Of a DNA stretch of 64,000 nucleotides, positions 25,638-33,193 are shown one piece after another (within the stretch, counting starts at the first letter, position 1; every line of letters starts with the position of its first letter). This DNA comes from Oxalobacteraceae sp. CFBP 8761 (GTDB lineage Bacteria; Pseudomonadota; Gammaproteobacteria; Burkholderiales; Burkholderiaceae_D). The DNA is taken from positions 1,172,056-1,236,055 of the forward strand of contig JACYUE010000002.1 of assembly GCA_014841595.1 (NCBI GenBank), in the 5' to 3' direction. Under the pieces are notes generated by a model, which did no database searches, was not told the DNA's origin, and was given only the letters and a program-made list of their open reading frames with translations. The translations under genes were made by a program, and so were the position numbers.

Positions 25638-26101
25638 GCGACCTGCAAGATCTTGGCCTGCAACTGGCGCCGATGACGGCGGCCGATGTGGGCGAGGTGT
25701 GCGCGCTGGAGGCGAGCGTGTTTCCGTTTCCCTGGAGTCGCGGGAACTTCATCGACTCGCTCAACAGCGGCTACGATTGCTGGACCGTGCGCGATGGCGC
25801 GGGTGCGCTGGCAGGCTACTACCTGTTGATGTACGCACTGGACGAAGCGCACCTGCTCGACGTCGCCGTGGCGGCGAGTCGCCAGCGCCAGGGATTGGGC
25901 CGGCGCTTGCTGGCCGTGCTCGCGGCGCGCGCGCGCAGTCAGGGCATGACGTCGATCCTGCTCGAGGTGCGGCCGTCGAACGAGCGCGCGCTGGACGTGT
26001 ACCGGCGCCATGGCTATGTCCATATCGGGCGCCGCAAGGGCTATTATCCGGCCGGCGCCGCGGGCCGTGAAGATGCCATCGTGATGAGGCTGGATTTATG
26101 A
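25634..26101 (+). CDS. rimI: Ribosomal protein S18-alanine N-acetyltransferase RimI
   Basis: 155-residue GNAT acetyltransferase that acetylates the N-terminus of ribosomal protein S18. Acetyl-CoA-binding 'VAASRQRQGLGRRLLAVL' (about 88-105), the preceding 'LLDVAV' strand, and 'LLEVRPSNERALDVYRRHGY' are typical of RimI. Start and stop overlap tsaB (ATGA) and the following UDG-like gene (ATGA at 26098), so three genes are translationally coupled. Confidence 0.9.
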   Translation: MSDLQDLGLQLAPMTAADVGEVCALEASVFPFPWSRGNFIDSLNSGYDCWTVRDGAGALAGYYLLMYALDEAHLLDVAVAASRQRQGLGRRLLAVLAARARSQGMTSILLEVRPSNERALDVYRRHGYVHIGRRKGYYPAGAAGREDAIVMRLDL

Positions 26102-27006
26102 AGACCGTGAGCGGGCGCGATGCGCTGTTCCTGAACGAGATGGGGATCGGGCCGTTGTGGCAGTTACGGACGGCTGCGCCTTCCGCGGATGCTGCTGGTG
26201 ACGATGTTGTCGCCAGCGATGTTGATTTCGCTGGCGACACTGCGCCGGCGGTGGCAACTGCTTCTGCGCCGGCGGTTGTTCCGGCTTCTGCACCGGTGCC
26301 GGTCCCCGATCCTGCCCCGCTCGCGCGCGGGATGACGCCGCTGTCGGCGCCGCCGTATCGCAATCCGCCGCCCGTCGCCACTGACGCTGCGTGGGACGAC
26401 GGCAGTACCGCCGCCCCGGCCGCCCCCGACGTGTCGACGCTCGACTGGGCGGGCTTGCGCCAGGCGATTGCCGGCTGCAAGGACTGCGCATGCGGAGAAG
26501 GGCGCAAGCCCGTGTATGGCAGCGGGCCGCGCCAGGCGGTCTGGCTGATCGCCGCCGGCACGCCAAGCGCGCTCGACGAGCAGGCGGGCCAGCCGCTGAC
26601 GGGTGATCCGGGCAAGCTGCTGGACAATATGTTGCACGCGGTCGGCCTGTCGCGCGAGCGCGATGCGTATGTCACGCCGCTGGTGAAGTGCCGCCCGGTC
26701 AACGCCAGGGGCGGCGAGCGCGCGCCGACGCTTGACGAAATCACGGCGTGCCGGCCGTTCCTGGAGCGCGAGCTGGCGCTGACGGGCGCAACGACGGTGC
26801 TGACGATGGGGCAGGTCGCCGCCAACGGCCTGCTGGGCCGCGCGCTGAACGAGCCGCTGGCCGGCGTACGTGGTCAGGTGCATGCGCTGGGCGAAGTGCC
26901 GCTGGTCGCCACCCTCCATCCAGGCGAATTGCTGCTGCGCGGCGCCGACAAGGCGCTGGCCTGGGCTGACCTGTGCCGGGCGCGTTCGCTTGTACCCCGC
27001 ACCTAG
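26098..27006 (+). CDS. Uracil-DNA glycosylase family 4/5-like protein with divergent motif A
   Basis: 302 residues. The first 115 are an Ala/Pro/Val-rich linker of low complexity; the rest is a type-4-like UDG fold. Four Cys that could hold a 4Fe-4S cluster are present ('GCKDC', 'VKCRP', 'TACRPFL'). The DNA-binding end has 'ATLHPGELLL', the place of the catalytic HP motif. The usual GE-x-PG motif A is replaced by 'IAAGTPSALDEQAG', with a one-residue insertion and no Glu. 'PFVG' has become 'PLTG'. Glycosylase activity is therefore uncertain. It is coupled to rimI. Confidence 0.75.
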   Translation: MKTVSGRDALFLNEMGIGPLWQLRTAAPSADAAGDDVVASDVDFAGDTAPAVATASAPAVVPASAPVPVPDPAPLARGMTPLSAPPYRNPPPVATDAAWDDGSTAAPAAPDVSTLDWAGLRQAIAGCKDCACGEGRKPVYGSGPRQAVWLIAAGTPSALDEQAGQPLTGDPGKLLDNMLHAVGLSRERDAYVTPLVKCRPVNARGGERAPTLDEITACRPFLERELALTGATTVLTMGQVAANGLLGRALNEPLAGVRGQVHALGEVPLVATLHPGELLLRGADKALAWADLCRARSLVPRT

Positions 27007-27928
27007 TTATCAGGCCGCGTTCCACGCGCGCTGGCGGCACCTGACGCTGCCGCCGGTGCGCGCGTTGGCCTGGCTGCTTGATTCGCCCGACCTGCTCGAT
27101 GGCGCAGCACCCGCATGGGCCGGGCGCGTGGCCACGCTGGGCCCGGTTACGGACGAGGTCGCCACGTGGCTGGCGCAGTTGGACGCCGACCCAGCAGACC
27201 TGAACGCCGCGCTCGGCGAGAAACCGTACACGCGACTGGGGCTGTACGCCGAAAAGCTGATGGCGTTCTACTTCGCGCAGCAGGGCCGGCTGGTGGCGCA
27301 CGGCCTGCAAATCCGCGCCAACCGCAACGACACGGTCGGCGAATTCGACTTCCTGCTCGAAAATGGCCCGGATGCGCTGGAACACATCGAGTTCGCCACC
27401 AAATTCTATCTGCAGGGCGAAGGCGGCTCAGGGGGCCTCGACACATTGGTCGGCCCGAACCTGGCCGACACGCTGGGCCTGAAGATGCGCAAGATCTTCG
27501 AACGCCAGCTCGCGCTGGGCCAGCACCCGGCCGCGCAAGCGCAATTGCCACGTCCCGTCGACAAAGCCGGCGCTTTAGTCAAAGGCTGGCTGTTCTACCC
27601 CGCCGGCAGCTGGCCGGCAATGCAAGGCATCACCCAAGGCCATTGCCGCGGCTTCTGGTGCGCACTGAGCGAGCTGGACAATCTGCCCGACGACATCTAC
27701 GTGATCCTGCCAAAACTCGAATGGCTGGCGCCACTGCGCATCGCTTCACCGACTTGGACAATGACCCGCGCACAACTGGCAGCCGAACTGACCGACCGCT
27801 TCGCCATCTCAAACACCCCAGCGCTGATCGCGCGCGTCCGCCCACAAGACAACGCACTGGAAGAAGCGGACCGCGGCTTCATCGTCCCCAACGACTGGCG
27901 CACCCGCGCCCAAACCGCCCACCCCTAA
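26990..27928 (+). CDS. DUF1853 family protein
   Basis: About 312 residues matching DUF1853 (PF08907): 'LGLYAEKLMAFYFAQQGRLVAHGLQIRANRNDTVGEFDFLLE', 'ALEHIEFATKFYL', 'DTLVGPNLADTLGLKMRKIFERQL', and 'WFYPAG'-like 'WLFYPAG'. The E-x-D and E-x-A-x-K pattern resembles a PD-(D/E)XK nuclease core (Glu in 'GEFDF', Lys in 'EFATKF'), so a nuclease fold is plausible. No ATG is available near the family N-terminus. The TTG at 26990, which overlaps the UDG-like gene by 17 bases, is the best start, but it is uncertain. Confidence 0.75.
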   Translation: MYPAPSYQAAFHARWRHLTLPPVRALAWLLDSPDLLDGAAPAWAGRVATLGPVTDEVATWLAQLDADPADLNAALGEKPYTRLGLYAEKLMAFYFAQQGRLVAHGLQIRANRNDTVGEFDFLLENGPDALEHIEFATKFYLQGEGGSGGLDTLVGPNLADTLGLKMRKIFERQLALGQHPAAQAQLPRPVDKAGALVKGWLFYPAGSWPAMQGITQGHCRGFWCALSELDNLPDDIYVILPKLEWLAPLRIASPTWTMTRAQLAAELTDRFAISNTPALIARVRPQDNALEEADRGFIVPNDWRTRAQTAHP

Positions 27929-27938
27929 TCCTCAATGA

Positions 27939-27997
27939 GGGTCAGAGTCGATTTATTGAGCAATTTCCCGAATTGCCCAATAAATAGCCCCCGACCC
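27939..27997. repeat. REP-like palindrome, degenerate copy
   Basis: Begins GGGTCAGAGTCGATTTATTG and ends in CCGACCC; the two arms pair imperfectly around a short centre. It lies eleven bases after the DUF1853 stop and belongs to the same family as the copies at 28036 and 39949. Confidence 0.75.
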
Positions 27998-28035
27998 TGC
28001 CTCGAACCTCGCCGTTGAGCCCACCAAACAAATTA

Positions 28036-28095
28036 GGGTCAGAGTAGATTTAATGGGCAATTCCCCAAAGTTGTCAAACAATTCGACTCTGACCC
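28036..28095. repeat. REP-like palindrome
   Basis: Starts GGGTCAGAGTAGATTTAATG and ends TTGTCAAACAATTCGACTCTGACCC-like, giving the typical outer arms GGGTCAGAGT / ACTCTGACCC with a central AAAGTTGTCAAACAATT half. It is followed by a T-run (28101-28107), so it may also end transcripts. Confidence 0.8.
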
Positions 28096-28225
28096 CCATT
28101 ATTTTTTTGCTTGCTGGATTCGTTTGGTTTGACTGCCGGCATCAGATTCAGCCGGTGACTGAATCGGTTCGGAATGCGCTGACAAAGGCGTATTGCCCGG
28201 CAAAATCAGGCCCGCCAAACAATTA

Positions 28226-28382
28226 GGGTCAGAGTCGAATTATTGAGCAATTTCTCGCGAATGCGGAGAAAGTAGGGACAGAGTGGCTGTGGTGAGCTAT
28301 TGCCTGCGGCATATGCCGGGCAGGGCAATCTTCACGGAAAGAGGTCAGGCGAAACGTTGTCAAACAATTCGACACTGACCCT
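28226..28382. repeat. REP-like inverted ends split by about 100 bp
   Basis: A left arm GGGTCAGAGTCGAATTATTG (from 28226) and a right arm TTGTCAAACAATTCGACACTGACCC (ending near 28381) face each other across unrelated sequence. A partial inner copy (AGGGACAGAGT) lies near 28274. It looks like a copy interrupted by insertion, or two half copies. The right arm stops just before the lplT stop codon. Confidence 0.65.
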
Positions 28383-28385
28383 AGT

Positions 28386-29645
28386 TTAGTGTTTGCCTTC
28401 GCCGATCAGGCCGAGGGAGTCGTGTTCGCGCTGGTTCATCAGGTGGCGGCGTTGGATCAGCAGCATGATGCCGGCGACGGACAGGCCGAAGATGACGATG
28501 ATGATGTTCAGGTCGAGGTTCAGCGTGATCATGACCGCGTAAGCGGCGAGCATCGTCAGGATCGACAGGTTCTCGTTGAAGTTCTGCACCGCGATGGAGT
28601 GGCCGGCGCTCATCAGGACGTGGCCGCGGTGCTGCAGCAGCGCGTTCATCGGGACCACGAAGAAGCCCGACAGGAAGCCGATGAAGGCCAGCAGCGGGTA
28701 GGCCAGCGTGACCGATTTTACGAATACCATGCTGGTCACCACCAGGCCCATGATGATGCCCATCGGGATCACCGTGAGCGACTTGCGCAGCGGGATCATG
28801 CGGGCGGCCATGGCGGCGCCCAGTGCGACGCCGATCGCAACCACGCCGATCAGGTTCGTCGCCTGGTCCAGCGGCAGCCCGAGCGATGCTTCGGCCCACT
28901 TGAGCACGATGAATTGCAGCGTGGCGCCGGCGCCCCAGAACAGCGTTGTTACGGCCAGCGAAATCTGGCCCAGCTTGTCACGCCACAGCGTGGCCGAGCA
29001 ATTGGCGAAGTCGGTGATGAGCTTGATCGGATTGCGTTCCTGGTGCTCGTAGCGCGCGCCGGTGTCTGGGATGCGCAGGTTGAAGATGGCGGCCAGGATA
29101 TAGATTGCGACGACGACGGCCATTGCGGCCTCGGCCGGCGTGTCGATGCCCAGGTTCGGCAGCAGGTCGAACGAGAGCAAAAAGCCCGAGCCGCGCGGGC
29201 TGACCAGCGTGCCGCCCAGCACAGTGCCGAGGATGATCGACATCACCGTCAAGCCTTCGATCCAGCCATTGGCCGGCACCAGTTTTTCTGGCGGCAGCAA
29301 TTCGGTCAGGATGCCGTACTTGGCAGGCGAATACACAGCCGCGCCAAAGCCGACGACGGCGTACGAAATCAATGGGTGCACCGTGAAGAACATCAGCGCG
29401 CAGCCGAACACCTTGATGATGTTCGCGATGAACATCACGCGGCCCTTGTTGAGCGCGTCGGCGAAGGCGCCGACGAAGGCGGCCAGCAACACATAGAACA
29501 GGACGAACGACAGCTTCAGCAGCGGAGTGAGCGATGCCGGGGCGTCCATTGCGACGAGCAGGCTGATCGCGACAAACAGGAGCGCGTTATCTGCCAGCGA
29601 CGAGAAGAACTGCGCCGCCATGATGGTATAAAAACCACGGTTCAT
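28386..29645 (-). CDS. lplT: Lysophospholipid transporter LplT-like (MFS)
   Basis: 419 residues, twelve membrane segments. 'GFYTIMAAQFFSSLADNALLFVAISLL', 'SPAKYGILTELLPPEKLVPANGWIEGLTV' and 'LGTVLGGTLVSP' are characteristic of LplT, which flips lysophosphatidylethanolamine inward for re-acylation. In enterobacteria it is linked to aas; no acyltransferase of that type is next to it here. It is divergent from alr, about 160 bp away. The ATG at 29645 fits the family N-terminus. Confidence 0.88.
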   Translation of the reverse strand: MNRGFYTIMAAQFFSSLADNALLFVAISLLVAMDAPASLTPLLKLSFVLFYVLLAAFVGAFADALNKGRVMFIANIIKVFGCALMFFTVHPLISYAVVGFGAAVYSPAKYGILTELLPPEKLVPANGWIEGLTVMSIILGTVLGGTLVSPRGSGFLLSFDLLPNLGIDTPAEAAMAVVVAIYILAAIFNLRIPDTGARYEHQERNPIKLITDFANCSATLWRDKLGQISLAVTTLFWGAGATLQFIVLKWAEASLGLPLDQATNLIGVVAIGVALGAAMAARMIPLRKSLTVIPMGIIMGLVVTSMVFVKSVTLAYPLLAFIGFLSGFFVVPMNALLQHRGHVLMSAGHSIAVQNFNENLSILTMLAAYAVMITLNLDLNIIIVIFGLSVAGIMLLIQRRHLMNQREHDSLGLIGEGKH

Positions 29646-29752
29646 TCTAAAATTCTAAAGTTCGGTCCGGGTTGCTTTATACCATGAATGGCTGGCGTGG
29701 CGAAGCCGTACAATGCGCCGTGGCTGCACCGGCAACGCCCGGTGGCCTGCTC

Positions 29753-29766
29753 CGGTAGAATAGCCA
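29753..29766 (+). promoter_or_regulatory. Promoter-like element upstream of alr
   Basis: CGGTAGAATAGCCA contains the -10-like TAGAAT (29756-29761), 45 bp before the alr start. An identical 14-mer occurs before the DUF5710 gene at 62870-62883, which supports a functional element. No convincing -35 is seen. Confidence 0.4.
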
Positions 29767-29805
29767 CTCCAACTTTTCGTACCGGTTTCATCCCGATCGC
29801 CGACC

Positions 29806-30912
29806 ATGCCGCGCCCACTCTTTGCCACCATCCACCCCGACTCGATGCAGCACAATCTGTCGCAGGCCCGCACCTGCGCGCCTATGGCGAAGATCTGGGC
29901 GGTCGTCAAAGCCGATGCCTACGGCCACGGCCTGGAACGCGCGATGCACGGCTTCGCCACGGCCGACGGCCTGGCCCTGATCGAGCTCGAAAACGCCATC
30001 CGCCTGCGCGAACTCGGCTGGATCAAGCCGATCCTGTTATTAGAGGGATTCTTCGAAGCAGCCGACGTGCCCCTGCTGGCCGAACACAATATCGTCACAG
30101 CCGTGCACTCGGTCGAACAGATCAAGCTGCTCGAATACACCCAGCTCTACCGCCCGATCGACGTCTATCTGAAAATGAACACGGGGATGAACCGCCTGGG
30201 CCTGCGCCCGGACGAATACGCGGCCGCCTACAAACGGCTGCGCGCGATCCCCGACGTGCGCAACATCACGCACATGACGCACTTTGCCAACGCTGACGAG
30301 CTCGAACATCCGTTGCTGACGATCGCCGAACAGGTGCGCCGCTTCCAGACCGGCGCCGGCGACCTGCCCGGCGAGCGCAGCCTGTCCAATTCGGGCGGCG
30401 TGCTGCATCAGGCTGAGCTTGCAGAGCACCTGTCCAACGACTGGGTCCGTCCCGGCATCATGCTGTACGGCGGCACGCCGGGTGGCCGCAGCGCCAGCGA
30501 TTTCGGCCTGCGCCCGACCATGACGCTGCGCTCGGAAATCATCGGCATCCAGCACATCGAGCGTGGCGACACGGTCGGCTACGGCAGCCGCTTCGTGGCC
30601 GACGGCCCGATGACGATCGGCGTCGTCGCCTGTGGCTATGCGGACGGCTACCCGCGCAGCGCGCCGCATGGCACGCCGGTGATCGTCGATGGCGTGCGCA
30701 CGGGGCTGATCGGCCGCGTCTCGATGGACATGATGACGGTCGACCTCTCACCCGTACCCAATGCGCGCATCGGCAGCAAGGTCACGCTGTGGGGCGATGG
30801 CCTGCCGATCGACGACGTCGCGCAGGCCGCCGGCACGATCGGCTACGAGCTGATGTGCGCCGTCGCGCCGCGCGTGCGCATCGCCGAAGGCCGCCTGGGC
30901 ACCGATGGATAA
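29806..30912 (+). CDS. alr: Alanine racemase
   Basis: PLP enzyme interconverting L- and D-alanine for peptidoglycan. The 368-residue protein has the PLP-lysine loop 'AVVKADAYGHG' (K35), the second catalytic residue Tyr259 in 'VGYGSRF', and 'CGYADGYPR'. Length and both active-site residues are as usual. It is divergent from lplT and lies 12 bp upstream of radA, so the two are probably co-transcribed. Confidence 0.93.
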   Translation: MPRPLFATIHPDSMQHNLSQARTCAPMAKIWAVVKADAYGHGLERAMHGFATADGLALIELENAIRLRELGWIKPILLLEGFFEAADVPLLAEHNIVTAVHSVEQIKLLEYTQLYRPIDVYLKMNTGMNRLGLRPDEYAAAYKRLRAIPDVRNITHMTHFANADELEHPLLTIAEQVRRFQTGAGDLPGERSLSNSGGVLHQAELAEHLSNDWVRPGIMLYGGTPGGRSASDFGLRPTMTLRSEIIGIQHIERGDTVGYGSRFVADGPMTIGVVACGYADGYPRSAPHGTPVIVDGVRTGLIGRVSMDMMTVDLSPVPNARIGSKVTLWGDGLPIDDVAQAAGTIGYELMCAVAPRVRIAEGRLGTDG

Positions 30913-30924
30913 CCGATAGAGAAC

Positions 30925-32301
30925 ATGGCAAAAGCAAAAACCAATTACACCTGCTCCGAATGCGGCGCAATCGCCACCCGCTGGATGGGCCAGTGCGCCG
31001 ACTGCAAGGCCTGGAACACGATGGTTGAAACCGTCGTCGAGGCGCCCGGCGTGAACCGCATGTCCCAAACTCCGCACCGCGCGCTGGCGCAGACAGCACC
31101 AGTGCTGTCGCTGGCCGATATCGAGGCGATCGACGTGCCGCGTTTTGGCACCGGCATCGAGGAATTCGACCGCGTGCTGGGCGGCGGCCTGGTGGCCGGC
31201 GGCGTCGTGCTCATTGGCGGCGACCCGGGCATCGGCAAATCCACGCTGCTGCTGCAGGCGCTGGCCAGCCTGTCAAAAACCCGCTCCACGTTATATGTCA
31301 GCGGTGAAGAATCCGGCGCCCAGATCGCGCTGCGTGCGCGCCGGCTCGCGGTCGACGCGCAAGACCTGAAACTGCAGGCCGAGATCCAGCTCGAGAAAAT
31401 CCTCGGTACGATCGCCGACCTCAAGCCCGAAGTTGCGGTGATCGATTCGATCCAGACCGTGTATTCGGATGCCCTGACGTCCGCGCCCGGTTCGGTGGCC
31501 CAGGTGCGCGAATGCGCGGCCCAGCTGACGCGCGTGGCCAAGCAGACCGGCGTGACGATCATCCTGGTCGGCCACGTGACGAAAGAGGGCGCGCTGGCCG
31601 GCCCGCGCGTGCTCGAACACATCGTCGACACGGTGCTGTATTTCGAGGGCGACACGCAGTCGAGCTTCCGCCTCGTGCGGGCGATCAAGAACCGCTTCGG
31701 CGCCGTCAACGAGCTGGGTGTGTTCGCGATGACCGAAAAAGGCCTGAAAGGCGTGTCGAATCCATCCGCGCTGTTCCTGTCGCAGCACGACACGCCGGTG
31801 CCGGGTTCATGCGTCATGGTCACGCAGGAAGGCACGCGCCCGCTGCTGGTCGAGATCCAGGCGCTGGTCGACACGAGCCACCTGCCCAATGCGCGCCGCC
31901 TGTCGGTTGGTCTCGAGCAGAACCGCCTGGCGATGCTGCTGGCGGTGCTGCACCGCCATGCCGGCATCGCCGCATTCGACCAGGACGTGTTCATCAACGC
32001 AGTGGGTGGCGTGAAGATCACGGAGCCGGCGGCCGACCTGGCCGTGCTCCTGGCGATCAATTCATCGATGCGCAGCAAACCGTTGCCGCGCGGGCTCGTG
32101 GTATTCGGCGAAGTGGGCCTGGCCGGTGAAATCCGGCCGGCGCCGCGTGGCCAGGAACGCTTGCGCGAAGCGGCCAAGCTGGGCTTTTCGATTGCCGTGA
32201 TCCCGAAGGCGAATGCGCCGAAGCAGAAAATCGAGGGCATGACGATCATCGCCGTCGAACGCATCGAAGAAGCGTTCAACAAACTGCGCGAACTCGACTA
32301 G
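30925..32301 (+). CDS. radA: DNA repair protein RadA
   Basis: RadA processes recombination intermediates. The 458-residue protein has the N-terminal zinc finger (C10, C13, C24, C27), RecA-type Walker A GGDPGIGKST (98-107), the RadA-specific KNRFG motif (255-259), and a C-terminal Lon-like domain ending 'GMTIIAVERIEEAFNKL'. All signature residues are present. The gene follows alr closely. A GC-rich hairpin (32314-32341, CCGGCACG/CGTGCCGG) lies just after it. Confidence 0.93.
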   Translation: MAKAKTNYTCSECGAIATRWMGQCADCKAWNTMVETVVEAPGVNRMSQTPHRALAQTAPVLSLADIEAIDVPRFGTGIEEFDRVLGGGLVAGGVVLIGGDPGIGKSTLLLQALASLSKTRSTLYVSGEESGAQIALRARRLAVDAQDLKLQAEIQLEKILGTIADLKPEVAVIDSIQTVYSDALTSAPGSVAQVRECAAQLTRVAKQTGVTIILVGHVTKEGALAGPRVLEHIVDTVLYFEGDTQSSFRLVRAIKNRFGAVNELGVFAMTEKGLKGVSNPSALFLSQHDTPVPGSCVMVTQEGTRPLLVEIQALVDTSHLPNARRLSVGLEQNRLAMLLAVLHRHAGIAAFDQDVFINAVGGVKITEPAADLAVLLAINSSMRSKPLPRGLVVFGEVGLAGEIRPAPRGQERLREAAKLGFSIAVIPKANAPKQKIEGMTIIAVERIEEAFNKLRELD

Positions 32302-32313
32302 GCGCATGGCAAA

Positions 32314-32341
32314 CCGGCACGGCGCAACAATGTCGTGCCGG
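32314..32341. terminator. Hairpin after radA
   Basis: CCGGCACG (32314-32321) pairs with CGTGCCGG (32334-32341) over a 12-base loop. No T-run follows, so it is at best a weak or factor-dependent terminator. A TATAAT lies 17 bases downstream. Confidence 0.35.
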
Positions 32342-32357
32342 ATCCTGTGGATGTTCC

Positions 32358-32363
32358 TATAAT
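32358..32363 (+). promoter_or_regulatory. -10 element for the PilZ gene
   Basis: A perfect TATAAT lies 32 bp before the GTG start at 32395. Its position inside the longer open frame argues that translation starts downstream of it. The -35 region is weak. Confidence 0.5.
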
Positions 32364-32394
32364 ATTGTCTCTTTTCAGGCATCATGGGAAACAC

Positions 32395-32715
32395 GTGTTA
32401 CAAGAGCAGAGGCAGTCCCCGCGCAAAGTATTGCGTACCAAAGTCTTGCTGGCCATTGACGGTCGGGCGCCATTCATCGGCAAGAGCGTCGATGTCAGCC
32501 CCAACGGCATCAGTGTCAACATCCCCGACCCGATGCCGGTCGGACTCGCCAGCCAGCTGCGTTTCGACCTGATGATCGACGGTCGCTTCACGACGATCGA
32601 CACGCGTGCCAAAGCGCTGCACTGCATTTTCAGCGGCGGTGAGTACAAGGTGGGGTTTCAGTTTCAGAGCCTTGACCTGGCAGCCGTGACCGCGCTGGCG
32701 CGCTTCCTGCGCTGA
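32395..32715 (+). CDS. PilZ-domain c-di-GMP-binding protein
   Basis: 106 residues, essentially a lone PilZ domain. The RxxxR motif ('QRQSPRK') and DxSxxG motif ('DVSPNGI') that wrap a c-di-GMP dimer are both intact, so binding is expected. The start GTG at 32395 with GGGA upstream is chosen; an earlier GTG at 32335 precedes the TATAAT box and would add 20 unlikely residues. No PilZ-regulated gene is adjacent. Together with the two GGDEF proteins it points to c-di-GMP control in this organism. Confidence 0.78.
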   Translation: MLQEQRQSPRKVLRTKVLLAIDGRAPFIGKSVDVSPNGISVNIPDPMPVGLASQLRFDLMIDGRFTTIDTRAKALHCIFSGGEYKVGFQFQSLDLAAVTALARFLR

Positions 32716-32746
32716 CAGTAATGCTGACATCGACGCGCCATGCGAC

Positions 32747-32777
32747 AAGCGGCGAGCGCCCTGAGGCCTCGCCGCTT
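32747..32777 (+). terminator. Hairpin after the PilZ gene
   Basis: AAGCGGCGAG (32747-32756) pairs with CTCGCCGCTT (32768-32777), loop 11. A second dyad (ACCCGCT/AGCGGGT, about 32786-32800) follows. There is no strong T-run, so efficiency is unsure. Confidence 0.4.
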
Positions 32778-32806
32778 GCTGTCTGACCCGCTGAGCGGGT
32801 TTGTCG

Positions 32807-32956
32807 CTATTCGTGATAGCGGTCTTCGAGTTCCCTGGCACTGCCACGTACTTCCTGGTAGATCTCGAACGCGACCAGTGCCGCCAGCCCGCCCAGGATC
32901 CCCATGACCATCATGTCCAGCATACAATCATCAACGCCGTTGGGCATTCCCTCCAT
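32807..32956 (-). CDS. Possible small membrane protein
   Basis: A 49-codon frame starting MEGMPNGVDDCMLDMM. It has one clear hydrophobic helix ('MVMGILGGLAALVAFEIYQEV') and a charged C-terminus ending 'RELEDRYHE'. Several Met codons could be the start and no strong ribosome site is seen. The helix-plus-charged-tail arrangement is that of real small membrane proteins, but coding is not certain. Confidence 0.35.
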   Translation of the reverse strand: MEGMPNGVDDCMLDMMVMGILGGLAALVAFEIYQEVRGSARELEDRYHE

Positions 32957-33078
32957 GTGAAGACGACACTTCAGGTTAGCAGCTGACACGGTATTTACAA
33001 GGCTGGCGAAGGTGGAAAAATATTGGTGCACGCCCAGCCGCGCGCCGCGTCCCCACCGGCAATGCCATGCTTGCGGCC

Positions 33079-33096
33079 GTGTCATGTTCGTGTCAC
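33079..33096 (+). promoter_or_regulatory. Pho box 1 upstream of pstS
   Basis: GTGTCATGTTCGTGTCAC fits two 7-bp CTGTCAT-like repeats 4 bp apart, the PhoB recognition unit. It is the distal of two boxes before the pst operon. Confidence 0.7.
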
Positions 33097-33106
33097 ATTT
33101 CAGAAT

Positions 33107-33124
33107 ATGTCATGAACTTGTCAT
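33107..33124 (+). promoter_or_regulatory. Pho box 2 and pstS core promoter
   Basis: ATGTCATGAACTTGTCAT is a near-perfect PhoB box (two TGTCAT repeats, 4-bp gap). A -10-like TAGACT at 33135-33140 lies 10 bp downstream, the standard geometry in which PhoB replaces the -35. The pstS start is 54 bp further on. Confidence 0.85.
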
Positions 33125-33193
33125 ATTCGCCCGCTAGACTGCGCTTCATCGTCAGCGGGATCGTCCCGTCGTTCTATTTTCAGAGGATCAGAT

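Larger units (their letters stand above)
27929..28385. other. Repeat-bearing intergenic region 1
   Basis: 457 bp with no gene, packed with members of one REP-like repeat family listed separately: a complete imperfect copy at 27939-27997, a better one at 28036-28095, and inverted ends at 28226-28382. Between them is unremarkable AT-richer sequence. Confidence 0.7.
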
